DNA of 64,000 bases. Origin: Crotophaga sulcirostris (Eukaryota > Chordata > Aves > Cuculiformes > Crotophagidae). The position numbers and the translations under genes were made by a program. The DNA lies in assembly GCA_013397455.1 (NCBI GenBank), contig VYZB01000057.1, positions 1,761,354 through 1,825,353 on the forward strand, in the 5' to 3' direction. Below, piece by piece: positions 10,976 through 23,000 of this stretch. The notes beneath the pieces were generated by a model that searched no databases, was not told where the DNA came from, and saw nothing but the letters and a program-made list of their open reading frames with translations. Each line of letters opens with the position of its first letter. Within the stretch, counting starts at the first letter, position 1.

Positions 10976-13900
10976 CACACTTGCAATTTTGGTGGCAAGG
11001 TGGCTTGGTGAACATCCAAATTATCAGGGTATTAAAAAAAAAATCTAGCCTGAGCTACTGTGTAAGTGTATCATGGGAAATCTGTTCAGGCTAAGACCAG
11101 TCCAGTCATAAAAGATTGCTTATGACAACCTGGTACTAGGAGAATGATTGATGTCCAATGCCAATTTCTATTTGGCACAGGCCTTTAGTTCCATGCTAAA
11201 TTTCCAGACAACTGTAGAAAGAAAGAGTAAAAACCAACTCTATTTTTATGTATTCTTCAGGACCAACACACTTGCAAATGGGGAAAAAAAAAAAGAAACC
11301 ACAGCAAATGCTGTGTGTTTTATAAACCTCAAAAGGTCTTATCTGCACACTTTCTGCACACCCGAGTACTCGTTAAATCTGGAACATCAGAAAGAATGCA
11401 CTCAGGGGATTGTCATGTTGATTTCTATCAGGAACTGAGAAAAACAATTTTCCAGGGAAGACACATGTAAGACCCACACTTTCTTACCAATATTTGACTG
11501 AAGACAGAGTTATGGAAACAGAAATAAAGGGAAGCATCCCCTTATAGTGAACAGCCAGCCAAGAAAGTGGCAGTCAGTCTCTCAGAATAACCAGATCATC
11601 ACACTGGTCTGTAATGTGGCCAACCTTTGTTTCCTTCATTTGCTTGTGCATTACTTATCTGTGCTGAAAATCAAAGCTTAATGGTTGACACACATTTCTA
11701 ATGAATCCATGTGATATACAGAAGGGATACGATCATTACTGTCATCCCAATGTATGCAAATATTGCTTTTGTTCAACTGTCCTTTCCACATCACTTGATC
11801 AAATTGGACATGTTTCTTGCAGATCATACTCTTAACCAATTTATAAACATCAGCTGTTTCAGAGCCAGAGGTTTTCATTTTATCGTACACAGCCCTTCTT
11901 CCCCCTTCACTAATAATAATGATCCGCTTTCTTTAAAAAAAAAACAACAAAGAAAAACCAAAACCAAAACTGAGTGAACTGAGTTTAGTAAGAGGTTTAA
12001 AGATGGTACATCTTGTTTCCATCTTTATTCTGCTTCTGTGAATTATTATGCTGCAGCTACAAGGATAACATAAGCCATTATGACCTGCAGCTTTTCTCCA
12101 GGGATACAATACAAGAGTGCTCTATCAGAAATGCAATCAATTCCAGAGATGACTGCTTCCTGCACGCCTCCAAGCTGCTGCTTGATAAAACAGTTCCCCA
12201 TAAAAGAAGCAGGAAATGCATGACATCGTTTAGCAACCGGTCATTAGAATTTAATGGAAGAGGATTAAAATACAAAAATGCTGTGCTTATAGGCCTTTCC
12301 ATGCATTACCACAGCCTGTAAAAAGAGGAACTGGTGACATATTGGTAGAACCTTAACCCTTTCCTCTACTTTCAAAGACAGAAACATCCCACGATCAAAG
12401 GAAAATCTTTGTCATATTAGAAGGGAAAGTCAAAAATTAAACCTCTGGATGAAAGTGGAGTCAAAGGTTAGGTTTTTCTATTTTATACCATCTCTCAATT
12501 TAAAAATTTCTGGGGGATATAGAAATGTGTTACCTAATCTTGATTTCTCCTTAATTGTCTTTGCATACGTGCCATGTCATAGCATTTCTTGTGGTTTAGC
12601 AGTTTTCTCATTTCTACTTGCCTACATTAAAATGCAAGTGCACTCACCGTAGCATACACACAAGGTACAATGAGAACAAACAAAATAACCCCTGAAATTA
12701 TGTTCCTACTGAGCTATTATGAAGACATTTTTCATACAGAAAACACCTGGTGCATGGCACCATGTGCATTGATAATAACTCTGGCACAGATTTTTCCTAG
12801 AGCAAAGCAAGTATTTACAGCTACATGAGCAGGTTGCTAGTGATGAAGTCATTCTTATCATAATCAAAAGATAACTTGAACAGCAGGAGTATATCAACCA
12901 CTGGAGGCTCAGCTCCCTCTAAATCACCCCCAGAAGGTTCTACAAGCCTCTCTTCCCTCTGCAAGTTTTAAAAACTGACAACTGCATGGTGCTGATAACC
13001 AAAACCTGTATAAATGTTTCTCCCACTATATGTTAATTGTACCTAAAAATAAGTTACAGACCACCTAGCTTTAAAAAGGATATTATATATCTGTTAATGA
13101 TTACATATCTCTTACATGACAGGTCATACTAAGCCAGAGGACAGAGTGGAGGTATGTCCTTATTTAGCAATTTTTCCATCTCTCATTGTGCTTTGCTCTC
13201 CTGTTAAGCAAAGTTCAAATCACACAAGCAACTGGGAGCCAGGGCACTGACCAGCACCCAAATGACCTGGTCCTTGACAGAGCGACACAGTCACATCTTG
13301 CCATCCCATAGTCTGAGATCATAACCAGCAGAGTATGGTTACAGGAATTCAGCTGTTAAGAAAATGTATCCTGTAACACTGTGAAGTGTTGACTCATAAG
13401 ACTTGCCTAACTCACATTAAGTATTTACTGTCATTGGTTAGTTTAGTCATTCAGCTGTAATAAAAAGTATTCCCTGCAGCTGCGCCACCACGGGCTGCAA
13501 TCTAATCACACTCCACACCCAAGGCCATGCCTGCCTGCCTGGATATCCTGACAGCTGCCCCTCCATAACCAACACCACCCCCAAGAAGAGAAGTGGGGAA
13601 AATGTTCTATCTGAAAGTGTTACACTCCAGGTGGGAAAAAAAAATAAAGAAGAAAGAAAAGAGGTTCTGACCATTTCTGACTATTAGGTCAAGCAAGCTC
13701 CTCTTTCTCCCAAAGCACAAAGCTTTAATTCTTCACACTGAACCAATTGCTCTTTATTTGACAATCCTCTTATGGCATTGGAACAGCATCACCTAACCAT
13801 AGCATCTCTCTAAGGAGAATGTTTCAAATCTTCTACAACTGCAATCAGACATTGTATTCCTTCTGCCATAAATGTCAAATATAGTTTTGCTGTTTATTGT

Positions 13901-14489
13901 TAAAAATTGTCTTATTCAACTCAAAGGTGGATTTTTTTCACCACTACACACAGGCATTCATATATATGTAAGTAAAAAAATATTCCTTTTGCCATAAATG
14001 ACAAACATGGAGACTAAGAAGGTGAGGTATCCTTCAGCTATGCCACCTCCTCCTTTCCAACCACATATTTAACACACCCAGCTTTCCTATGCACCCATGA
14101 AATTATGCACTGTCACAATGATAAAGCTTAAATGAAAAGGAACATAAAATATCATCAGGAAATTGTGGTTGTTTCAAATGAATACTCTTTATTGTTGCAG
14201 TCATTTAGAGTCTAGGTAGCCTGTGATGCTGAAAATCATCTAAATGACTAATTTAAAACTTCTTCTTTAGAAAAACGCTCTTTAATTTAACATGCACAGG
14301 CTTCTGAGAAATACTTCTAAATGAAAATCATCAGCACCAGCCACAAAGGTAAAATTCAAGTCTAACTGTCTACTCAAAGATAATTTTTACAGCACTTCTT
14401 TTTAAAAAAAAGGTATAAAGGAATATAGCATAAAAAAAGAACGTAACACTGGTTCAGAGCAAGGGTCTACTTTGGTCAATGTTCTGTTT
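10976..14489. other. Single-copy DNA; A-rich tracts; no host gene seen
   Basis: A-rich low-complexity patches occur near 11281-11296 and 11935-11970. The segment 12005-12320 carries overlapping open frames on both strands (102 and 74 codons) and no repeat similarity. I see no splice signals that would make it an exon. Other ORFs here are short and featureless. Confidence 0.5.
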
Positions 14490-14885
14490 CCAGTCACAAG
14501 CAGACATGAAGGGAAGAGAAAAAGTGAACATATGTGATCTACCCACTTTGAGCCAAAGAGATTTCCTGGTACTGATGCAAGTGATAAACCAGTTATTAAG
14601 GGCCTGCCTTTACACCCACCTAAACTTCATCTATACACAACACATCCTTTGGCAAGAAGTTCCATAGGTACACTGCATGTCACATGAAGAACCACATCCT
14701 TTTTTTGGTTTGAACCTGATCTGAATTAGCATCATATCCAATTCTATGGAATCTGTATCAGAAAAATACATCAACTGGTTGACCTCTAGAATTCTTTTTC
14801 ATGCCTCTCAGAATTGTGTTAATCTCTCTTATAACTCAAATAAAGCAAATCTTTGTCAGGTTAAGTGTCCTAGTCCACTTATGCC
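14490..14885 (-). mobile_element. Ancient CR1/L3-like element, 3' part (antisense)
   Basis: Read on the + strand this follows the antisense of old amniote CR1 3' sequence. The landmarks, in order, are AAGTGATAAACCAGTTATTA with GGCCTGCCTTTACAC, then GGCAAGAAGTTCCATAGG, then GTCACATGAAGAACCACATCC, then GTTGACCTCTAGAATTCT, then AATCTCTCTTATAACTC. Homology stops near 14885 and resumes near 15215, so the copy has been split. Divergence is high. The element belongs to the old layer, not with copies A to E. Confidence 0.7.
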
Positions 14886-15214
14886 CACATTTTAAAGTAG
14901 ATAATAGGAGTGCATTTGTAAAACAAAACTACTGATGCAGAGTCCCTGGCATCCTCAGGGGGCTTTTTTTCTTCCAACTAGCATAAAATTGGTCCTGCAG
15001 ACTGTATGTCCATCCATTAGCAGTTGGACAGCACCAACAGGCATGTTCCGGAATTGTACTAGGCACATTCCAGAAGATGAGCTGGTTTTGTTTCATCCAA
15101 AAGGAATCCAGTTCAGGTGCTCCATAATACGCTTGAACCAAAGTGCAGTAAGTGAGGATGATTTGAGGATTTGTTTCAAAATTAGATGCCTGATCTGAAG
15201 TGAAACTGGTAGAT
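14886..15214. other. Unidentified insert of about 330 bp inside an ancient CR1
   Basis: Adjacent CR1 positions on either side (the 'FSLEKRR' side and the 'YEERL' side of the ORF2 C-terminal region) are separated here by about 330 bp with no CR1 resemblance. I find no terminal inverted repeats, poly-A tail or convincing target duplication. A 106-codon open frame at 14929-15249 on the - strand starts in CR1-derived sequence (EEFQYEEIQG, cf. the CR1 YEERL motif) and continues through the insert. It is rich in Trp and Cys and has no domain I know. It may be a degraded mobile element, unique DNA moved in by rearrangement, or an extra segment of the CR1 copy. Confidence 0.4.
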
Positions 15215-15660
15215 GTACCTTGGATTTCCTCATACTGAAACTCTTCCATACCTCTGCACCACCTTTTTCACCACTCTCTGAACCTTTTCTCCTTTAAGGA
15301 CATACTTTTAAAGATGTGAGGATCAGAATTCTGTACAGTTGTCAAGGTGTATTTGTTGTCATAATGACATCTTCTGGTTTTCACCTTTATTCCTTTCCTA
15401 ATGTTTCTGAACCTTTGTTTGCCTTTCAGACAGCAGCTGACGATTTCATGGTGCTATCTATAATCTCTCCAAGGTCTCATGCCTCAGTGGTAATGGTCTC
15501 TCAGAACACAACATTTTATATGTGAAGTTAAAATTGCTTTTCCCTGTATGCGTCACTTCACATTTATCTACTGATCTGATTCTTGACACACTTATATATG
15601 TAATCTACGAACTGATAGCACAAAAGCCAATTAATCAGCTTGTTCTACCCCACAGCATTC
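15215..15660 (-). mobile_element. Ancient CR1/L3-like element, 5' part (antisense)
   Basis: This is the continuation of the copy at 14490-14885. Landmarks on the + strand are CCTCATACTGAAACTCTTCC, CTCTGAACCTTTTCTCC, AAGATGTGAGGATCAGAATT, TTCCTTTCCTAATGTTTCTG, ATCTCTCCAAGGTCTCATGC, ATTTTATATGTGAAGTTAAA and CACTTCACATTTATCTACTG. Their order matches antisense old CR1 ORF2 well. Frames are destroyed. Confidence 0.75.
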
Positions 15661-16771
15661 TTTTGAGGCATGTGAGCATCATTATATCTTATACACTTAT
15701 ACACTATTACATTAGTTTTTTGAGAGACAAACCCAAATGGACAAACTCAAAATGAGGGGGAGTATTTTCGTCACTGGATCAAGGAATTCCCATTACATTT
15801 ATTCTGCTTCTAATAGATAAGAAAATTGCCACAACTATAATAGAAAGAAATCCTGGAAAATGCCTTCTAGGACAGCTCCATACAGCACAGATCCTTCCAG
15901 CGAAAATGTAATTTGGGAACATCAGTATCACCTAAAGAGCATATTATAACCTTGGGTTATCATGTCATAAAAGAGTATCCAAAAGTTAATCACATTTTTT
16001 AATTGCTTGGCTGTTCCTCATCACTTGCCAGCAGCTACCTTTAGAAGGACATTTGGATTCTCCAGGTACCAGTATTCTCTGATAACCAAATGAGTTAAAA
16101 TAAGCACAGCTAAGCTCCATCTTTTCTACATTGATGTATTAAGTGTTTCTAGACTCCTTATCAAGATCCTCCTGACAGCTAAATTGTTTAAATCTTTCCT
16201 AAATTTAATACAAAGCTGCTGAATTTTAATATATAACATGAGAAGATGAACTCTAGAAAGAGAGTTCTTGAAAATGAAGGAAAAAAAGGATTAAAAATCA
16301 TTAAAGCTGGGATCTAACTTCTGGTAGGACATAACAGATCTTAGCTAGTCAATACATCATACTTCTTATGTGAACAGTTTAACTGAAAAAAAGCTTGCAT
16401 TTTCATTTCAGATTTTTAACTACTTGGTCTAAAAACTTATTTTGTATTTTTTTTATTTTCTTCTTAAGAAAATCTTTTACACTATTGATAGCCATGAATG
16501 TTCCAGAATCAGCATAGAGACCCTTGAGAGGGAGGATATTAATCTGAAAATCATGAGATTATATATACTTAATGTATTCTATTATATAGAACATATGTAT
16601 TAAATTATATAATTACAATATATTATATATATGTCTCATATATATGCCTTCTGGTCTTGGATTGCCTTCAGGTTGCATTTTCGTCATAATAATGAAGGTT
16701 GCAGAGCTTTTAGAAAATGAAAGCTTAGATTTTCCTATGCTGATTTAGGTCTTACAAAGCAGTCTTTAAGA
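15661..16771. other. AT-rich single-copy DNA
   Basis: No gene is seen. The notable item is the AT-dinucleotide-rich patch at 16557-16645, listed separately. Confidence 0.55.
16557..16645. repeat. AT-rich imperfect TA/ATAT repeat
   Basis: The patch consists of interrupted ATATAT, TATATA and AATTATATAATT blocks, largely self-complementary, so it could extrude local hairpins. It is low-complexity sequence. Confidence 0.75.
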
Positions 16772-17009
16772 TGAAAGAGGGTAGATTTAGATTAGATACT
16801 AAGAATATTTTTTTTACTGTGAGGGTGGTGAGGAATTGGAACAGGTCACCCAGAGAAGTCGTGGATACACCATCCTTGGAGATGTTCAAGACCAGGCTGA
16901 ATGAGGCTATGAGCAACCTCATCTAGTGGAATGTGTCCTATGGTAGGGAGGCTGGAACTGGATGACCTTTAAGGTACCTTCCAACCCAAACCATCCTATG
17001 AATCTATGA
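16772..17009 (+). mobile_element. CR1 LINE copy C, 3' end only
   Basis: It starts GAGGGTAGATTTAGATTAGA (cf. 'GRFRLDIR' in ORF2). It proceeds through GTGGTGAGGAATTGGAACAG, GAAGTCGTGGATACACCATC and GATGTTCAAGACCAGGCTG, and ends CTTCCAACCCAAACCATCCTATGAATCTATG. It is more diverged than copies A and B, with a different 3' UTR (TGGATGACCTTTAAGGTACC), so it comes from an intermediate-age subfamily. Confidence 0.93.
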
Positions 17010-20000
17010 AAGCAGCCCTTTTTGAGGTAAATTGTGTGATAAGAGCTGAACCTTTGTAATGTGGATGAACAACCTTGAGGTGCACATGTCTAAAACACAC
17101 ACAGTGTTGGTGTGTGCATATGTGAGCTTCCTTCCTTCTGTCATGGTCAACGTGTCTTAGCTTTTCAGTTGAAAGGCTTATTTATCTTCATTACAATGAG
17201 AAGATCCCACATAAAATCCTGAAACAAGACAGAACAATCTTCTGGTTTTCACAGGCCAGAAATCCTTTGGGCATCAATGAAGTTCTTGAACAAATTGTAT
17301 TACTGGAGAAATTGAAGTAATATTTCATTGTCCACTGGGCTCTTCCTGCACAGTCCCCTCGACCCTGGCTGACATTCTCCCACAAGAGGGGGACTAAACA
17401 GAACTAGCACAGATCTGCTGAAGTGTTTTGCCCTGTGAACCATGCAGGTACATCACTGCAAGCTGCCAGTGCAGATGAAGTCACTGTAGGACAAAGACAG
17501 CTAAGCCAATACAGATTATATCTGTGACTGTACCAAAATGGGCTAGAGGCTATAAAGGCACCTTTGTGTGAGGATGAGAAGCTGCCCTCATCAATGTAGC
17601 AGTATTAATTTAACTATCGTATCCTAAGCCTGGTATGGTTATTTCCTCAAATGTCCTCAAAATTCCCTCAAAAAAAGTGTGGACATGTTCTGAAGGTCCA
17701 GGTCTGCATCTATACATGAAGGCTTATCTTTGAAGGAGCAGCTGTTGTGGAAATACTTAGAGAAGGATCGTCAAAAACTCTATAATGTACAATGATTTCT
17801 TGATCTGGAAAATAGTGCTCCCTTACGAATGTCTCTTTATTCCCTAAGGAAGTGTGATTGATGTCGTGCTAAGGTATCACTTTTTCAGGAAGGCCTTTCC
17901 TTCTGGTGGTCTTAATTTGTTTTTTTCTGATCTGTATACAGAAGACAATTCATAGCCTTAACTTTTAAATTAAAGTAGTGGTTAAAATAAACCAAATGAA
18001 AATGTATAGGATGGGTCTGTTGGGATAACCCATTTAGTAACACTTCCTAAAACTATATAAAAAGAATACCAGAATTTTAGCAAGGGCATTAATCGTCATG
18101 TATGTCTGTGACTGTGTCTAACACCCACATCTTCAAAGACGGCTACAATTAATACCACTGGACATACAGACACTTAGTACCTGGATCAACTCAAGAGAAT
18201 ACATGAAAAAAACCATATATTCAGGCCAATATTAATGGAGAATCCTCTTAAAAGATCACTTGCCACGGAACTAAACCTGTTAAAGGAAGGATTTACTATA
18301 CTTCATGGGTGTGCTTTGAAGAAGCTTCCAATGTATTCAATTACTATTGATTCATTAGGTACATGAACTGTACAGTTCTAATTAAAAACCGTTTTTCTTT
18401 CCTTCTTTGAAATCAGCAGGGAACCTTAAATAGATTTACTCTGGACTAAAAAAAGTGATAAAAAGATTAATTAGAAAAATGCTAAACCAAATTCCCTGGC
18501 CTTCTTTGTGTCATGTGTCAATGTCTAAGTAACCAGTCTCCCAGAATGATGTACCTTCCTAAGCACTTTGGTTGCCTATCACCAGCACAAATATGCTTTG
18601 GCATATCCCACAGGCAGGCGGTACTTGCTTACACACACTGTCCTTCCTATCTCTGGTGGGGAAAAATCCCAGTGTTGGGAATCCCAGACAGAAAAGACAG
18701 ATGCAGAAAAGGAGGAATGGCTTTATTTAACTAAGCAGGCTTCCGACACACTGACTCGTCGAGCCTTTCTCGACACAGAGGAGGGGCTGACGTGGCACAG
18801 TGCTGAGAATGGGTCTGGCCAGGGGGCTTCTGCTGCCAGGCTGCATTTGCAAGAGCCAGGGAATAACTGGTGGATTGTGCTGAGCTTTCTGTCTCACTCT
18901 GGATGAAATCCAACCTGCACTGGTGACTCAGTGCACAGCCTGTGCAAACACTGAGAGTCTTTTGAACTGCAAAAAAGGTTTCTTCAGCTAGGGTTCTTCA
19001 TCCTCTGGCCCTTTTGTACTGCATTTAAGAATTTAGATAGTCCTCCAGATGTTACAACATCAGTCAAGGCTTTTGCCAGCTGGATTGAAATGAAAATACT
19101 CCAGGAGAGAGAAGTATTTCTAGGTAGATCTCTACTTCTTGCTTAAAAGTCTGTCACCTGTGCTACTTAGGCTTTGATAGCCACTCATAGAAATAATAAT
19201 TAGGCAAGACATTTTAAATACTTTATACCTTCTGATTGTCCTGCAAGTAGTAACTAATCTGAGATAGTAACAGTCACCTCATCCTTCCAATGCCTTCTCA
19301 TGCATCAGTGAGGGGTTAGATTTCCTCAGGACAAATACACATCCTAAACATCATCAGCACTCTCCAAAGCAAATCTAGGCATTTATTTCTAATTTTATGC
19401 AGCAACTAGTGGGTTGGGACCCTATTGTGTAGTCCTTCACCAAGCCAGGTTAAAAGAACTCTGTTACCATAGGGATACAGTGCTTTAACATAGGCTTCTA
19501 CAGTCTCCCCACTGTTGCTTTTCTTGCTGAGATGAAAATGGATTCATTCTGGTTCAGAGCTATGGTGGTTAGGGTAGGCACAGCCCATGCACCCCATTCA
19601 ATCCAGTGGGACTGGCAGCTGACAAACCATCAGCCCCTGCCCCAGTGGTGTTGCAGCAGGGCCAGGGTCCAGCTCTCCATAGCCCTGCCCTGCCTGGCCA
19701 TTGAAACAGATTTGTGAAAGATCTGTTACTATTCAATAGTAACAGGATTCTTGATTACTTACTGAAGGTAAATATTATGAAATAGAAAATTCCATCTCTG
19801 ATCTCCTTTAATCAAGTTAGAAAATGTTAAAATGTAAATACCTGTATGCAAATTACTGTAGTCAGTGGATTCATCCATTGGATTTCCTAGATTCAGTTGA
19901 CAGATTATTTCCAACACAGATCTTCAGTTCTGCTTCATTTTTTTCTAGCTTTCTTCCTGTTGTGTGATGGAAATAAAGTTTTGTTGTTTTTTTTTTTTTG

Positions 20001-23000
20001 GGGGGGGCAGAGTGGAGGGTAATGTATGGTAGAGACCAATACAGTATGGAATGGGCTAAACAATCCACTGAACTTCATTTCATCAGCAATTTACTGACTT
20101 TCATTTCATTTACCTGCATCAATAAGCTTTGTTAATAGGGGCAGACCCTTGCCATTCCTCTGAAAGACTGGAGCACTGCATTTCACAGCAATTTCACTTT
20201 CTCAACACTAAAAGAGTGCTTTTTTCTTCATGTTGAAGATACTTTCAATCTAACTCAAAACATATGTGAGCAATAATTTAAACAATGCCACAAACCCTGC
20301 TTCCTCTTTCCATCTTCAACAATTCTCTGTGCTCCCATGCTATTTTCAGATGCTAGGGAAAGAGGGCCTACTTTTCAAAAGATCCCTAAAGGCCAAGAAT
20401 TTCATTTTCATATAGGTCATTTTCATAGTCTGAACAGCTTCAATAGGAGCTGGATAAATCACTGTACATTTTTTTGAAAATTTGGTGCTTCACTTCTTTC
20501 ATTTACTTTATGGGGTTATAGAAAAACTTTTAATGTTACACGTGGTCCAAAGGATAAATTTAATCTTAACAAGTTTCATTTCTGCTAATTGCAAAAGCCA
20601 AAAGGAAGTCTGTCAAAGACTAATAACTCCCCAGTATCTTCCAAGACATGAATGTATATTATCAAATAAGATTACATATTACATTCGTCCTTTAGAGGGC
20701 ATTCTGTGAATAATGAATATACTCTGGCTAACACCGAGGCTTGGATCTATTCTGGTGTGTATTTCCATATTTAGACCTAATTCAGTGAAAATGCATTAGT
20801 TACACCACTTGCAGACATTCCTTTTTTTATTTAAATGTTTATTCTTAAAGCCTGAACTGACCTAAATCTTTTCAAATGGATCTGCACTTCTTCTCAATAG
20901 ATTTCGCATGTAGCTTACAACTGTTCCTTTTTGATTTATTCTTCACTATATATCTAACTTGGCTGATAAAGTAGAGCCACCCAAAGGGAATAGTTGTTGC
21001 TCATTCTCCTATAGACTTCACTGGTAGGAACTGTTTCATATTTGACTTCTCTCTTTCTTGGTCTAGTGACATAGGTATATTTAAACAAGGAGTTCCAGAC
21101 ACCAAATGATTCATCAGGTATATGTAAACTAATTAATTGAAAGTGTTTTATCAGATTGTCATCCATAAGAATAAAAAATTATTTTGAAACACAGGTGGTC
21201 TCTGGTTCATTCACAAGAATTAACGTTATTGGCTGATAATGGAAAAATATCAGCAGGACCATAGCATCTTTTACTTAGTCTTTCAGTAGAGGTGAATTTT
21301 GTCATGGATTTCCTGAAAACTTTCCAGATACGGTGATTTTATTGACATGGTTTTGGAAACCAGAATTGTAAAGACAATTGGACTGGATGCAAGGTCCAGC
21401 AATGCAAAGGATGGGAAAGCATGAAATATGAGATTAAATGTTAAAGACTCAACCAACTTGTATTAGAGGTCACTTAAAGAAGATAATCCAAAATATATTG
21501 GGATAATGGAAAGCATAAGAGAGGAAATGTCTTCTTTAGTAAACAAAGACAGGAAAGGTATGGAAAGATTACACTGGTAAAAGAGAAGATGGGATTGTGT
21601 ACCATGAAAGCTTTCTAACAGAAAGACCATAGAACACAGGAGAGAGAAGGGTTCTCCCAAAGCTCTCCAGCAGAATTTCAGCCTCAAAGCAGGACCCAGA
21701 CATTGCATGCAGTCATTTAAAACAGGCATGGACAAATGCTGGGAACGCACTTCCAAGAGGAAAATCCAGAATATATTTCATTTTGTCTTTCATTAATGTG
21801 TTGAATCCTGTGAAAAAAAAATGTGTTCTTTGAAGTTGTTTAAATGCCAAAAGCTGATCTTAAGCAGGTGCCATTTCATTGACAGATGGCATTGAAGATG
21901 AGATTAGAGGGGAAATTCTGAAGAAAGTTCCATCTGAATTCCTGTCCAAGCTGTTGGGCTGATGTAACCAAATATGTAAGAGTACCTAGCACAGTGACTC
22001 TCCCCTGTGCAATGATGACTTTCAGTATGACAAAGGGAAATAAAAAATGGAACTTCATGCATATTGTACATCTCAGAAAAGGCTGCATTGTCATTTGTAC
22101 CTTGAAAAGAAACTCAAAGCAAAGTTATTCACAACATCAGCAGCTCTCTTCTCCCTTATCATTGTAATTGTGCATTGTGCTCAGAAGCATATAAGAATTC
22201 TTTGCAGTATATTATTTTCACTGAAAATATTTGCCAGATAAAAAGGACAGATGAGAGTAAGTGCTGCTTTTTCTATCAATAAAAGTCTATAATTTTTGCA
22301 TCTCTCAGAATTTCCAGGGTTTGGTAGTTTTGTCTCTCTAACTTCCCAGCACATTCTGAACAGTTCTTTCATTTGATCTCGTTTTTTGCAGTCCTTAAAA
22401 ATAAAATATTACTAGTGAGGATAATCATAAATGCACAGCGTTTCTCTACAAATCAATCTGATATCTAAGGGATAGTGCAAGAACACTCAGAACTATCCAG
22501 GTTCCTTCAAACATATTTGTTTTCCTAAAATCTCAAAGAGTATCACAAGAAATAATACACTAAACAGTTCTCTACATCTTCTGAGAATCCTGATGATAAA
22601 TTAAGAATTATAAAATAAATATTTAGTGGGTTAAAAGATGAGCTTCATGCAAAGAAGGAGTAAATAAAAATAAGCATATTCAGCAGAACCAAGTTAGATT
22701 TCATACCCTGCATGGTCCAAGGGAAGTGAATTCAAAATTCAATATTGATTGTAAGTATGTATGCGTATCTGTATGTTTACGTGTATGTGAGGCCAGCTAT
22801 GTCTCTCCCATTTACTCCGCATCTTATTTTTCCTCTCTGAGAATCTATCAGTAGATATTATGGTTGAACTGTACTTTGAGATCCTTGAGAAACGGATCCT
22901 AGAAACCAAGTACAAAACAAACGGACAAGGCGTATTCTTCTTGGTTGGGGTTTCTGTAATTTCTCTTTCTTATAAACTTAGCTGAAGTACATCAAACAAA

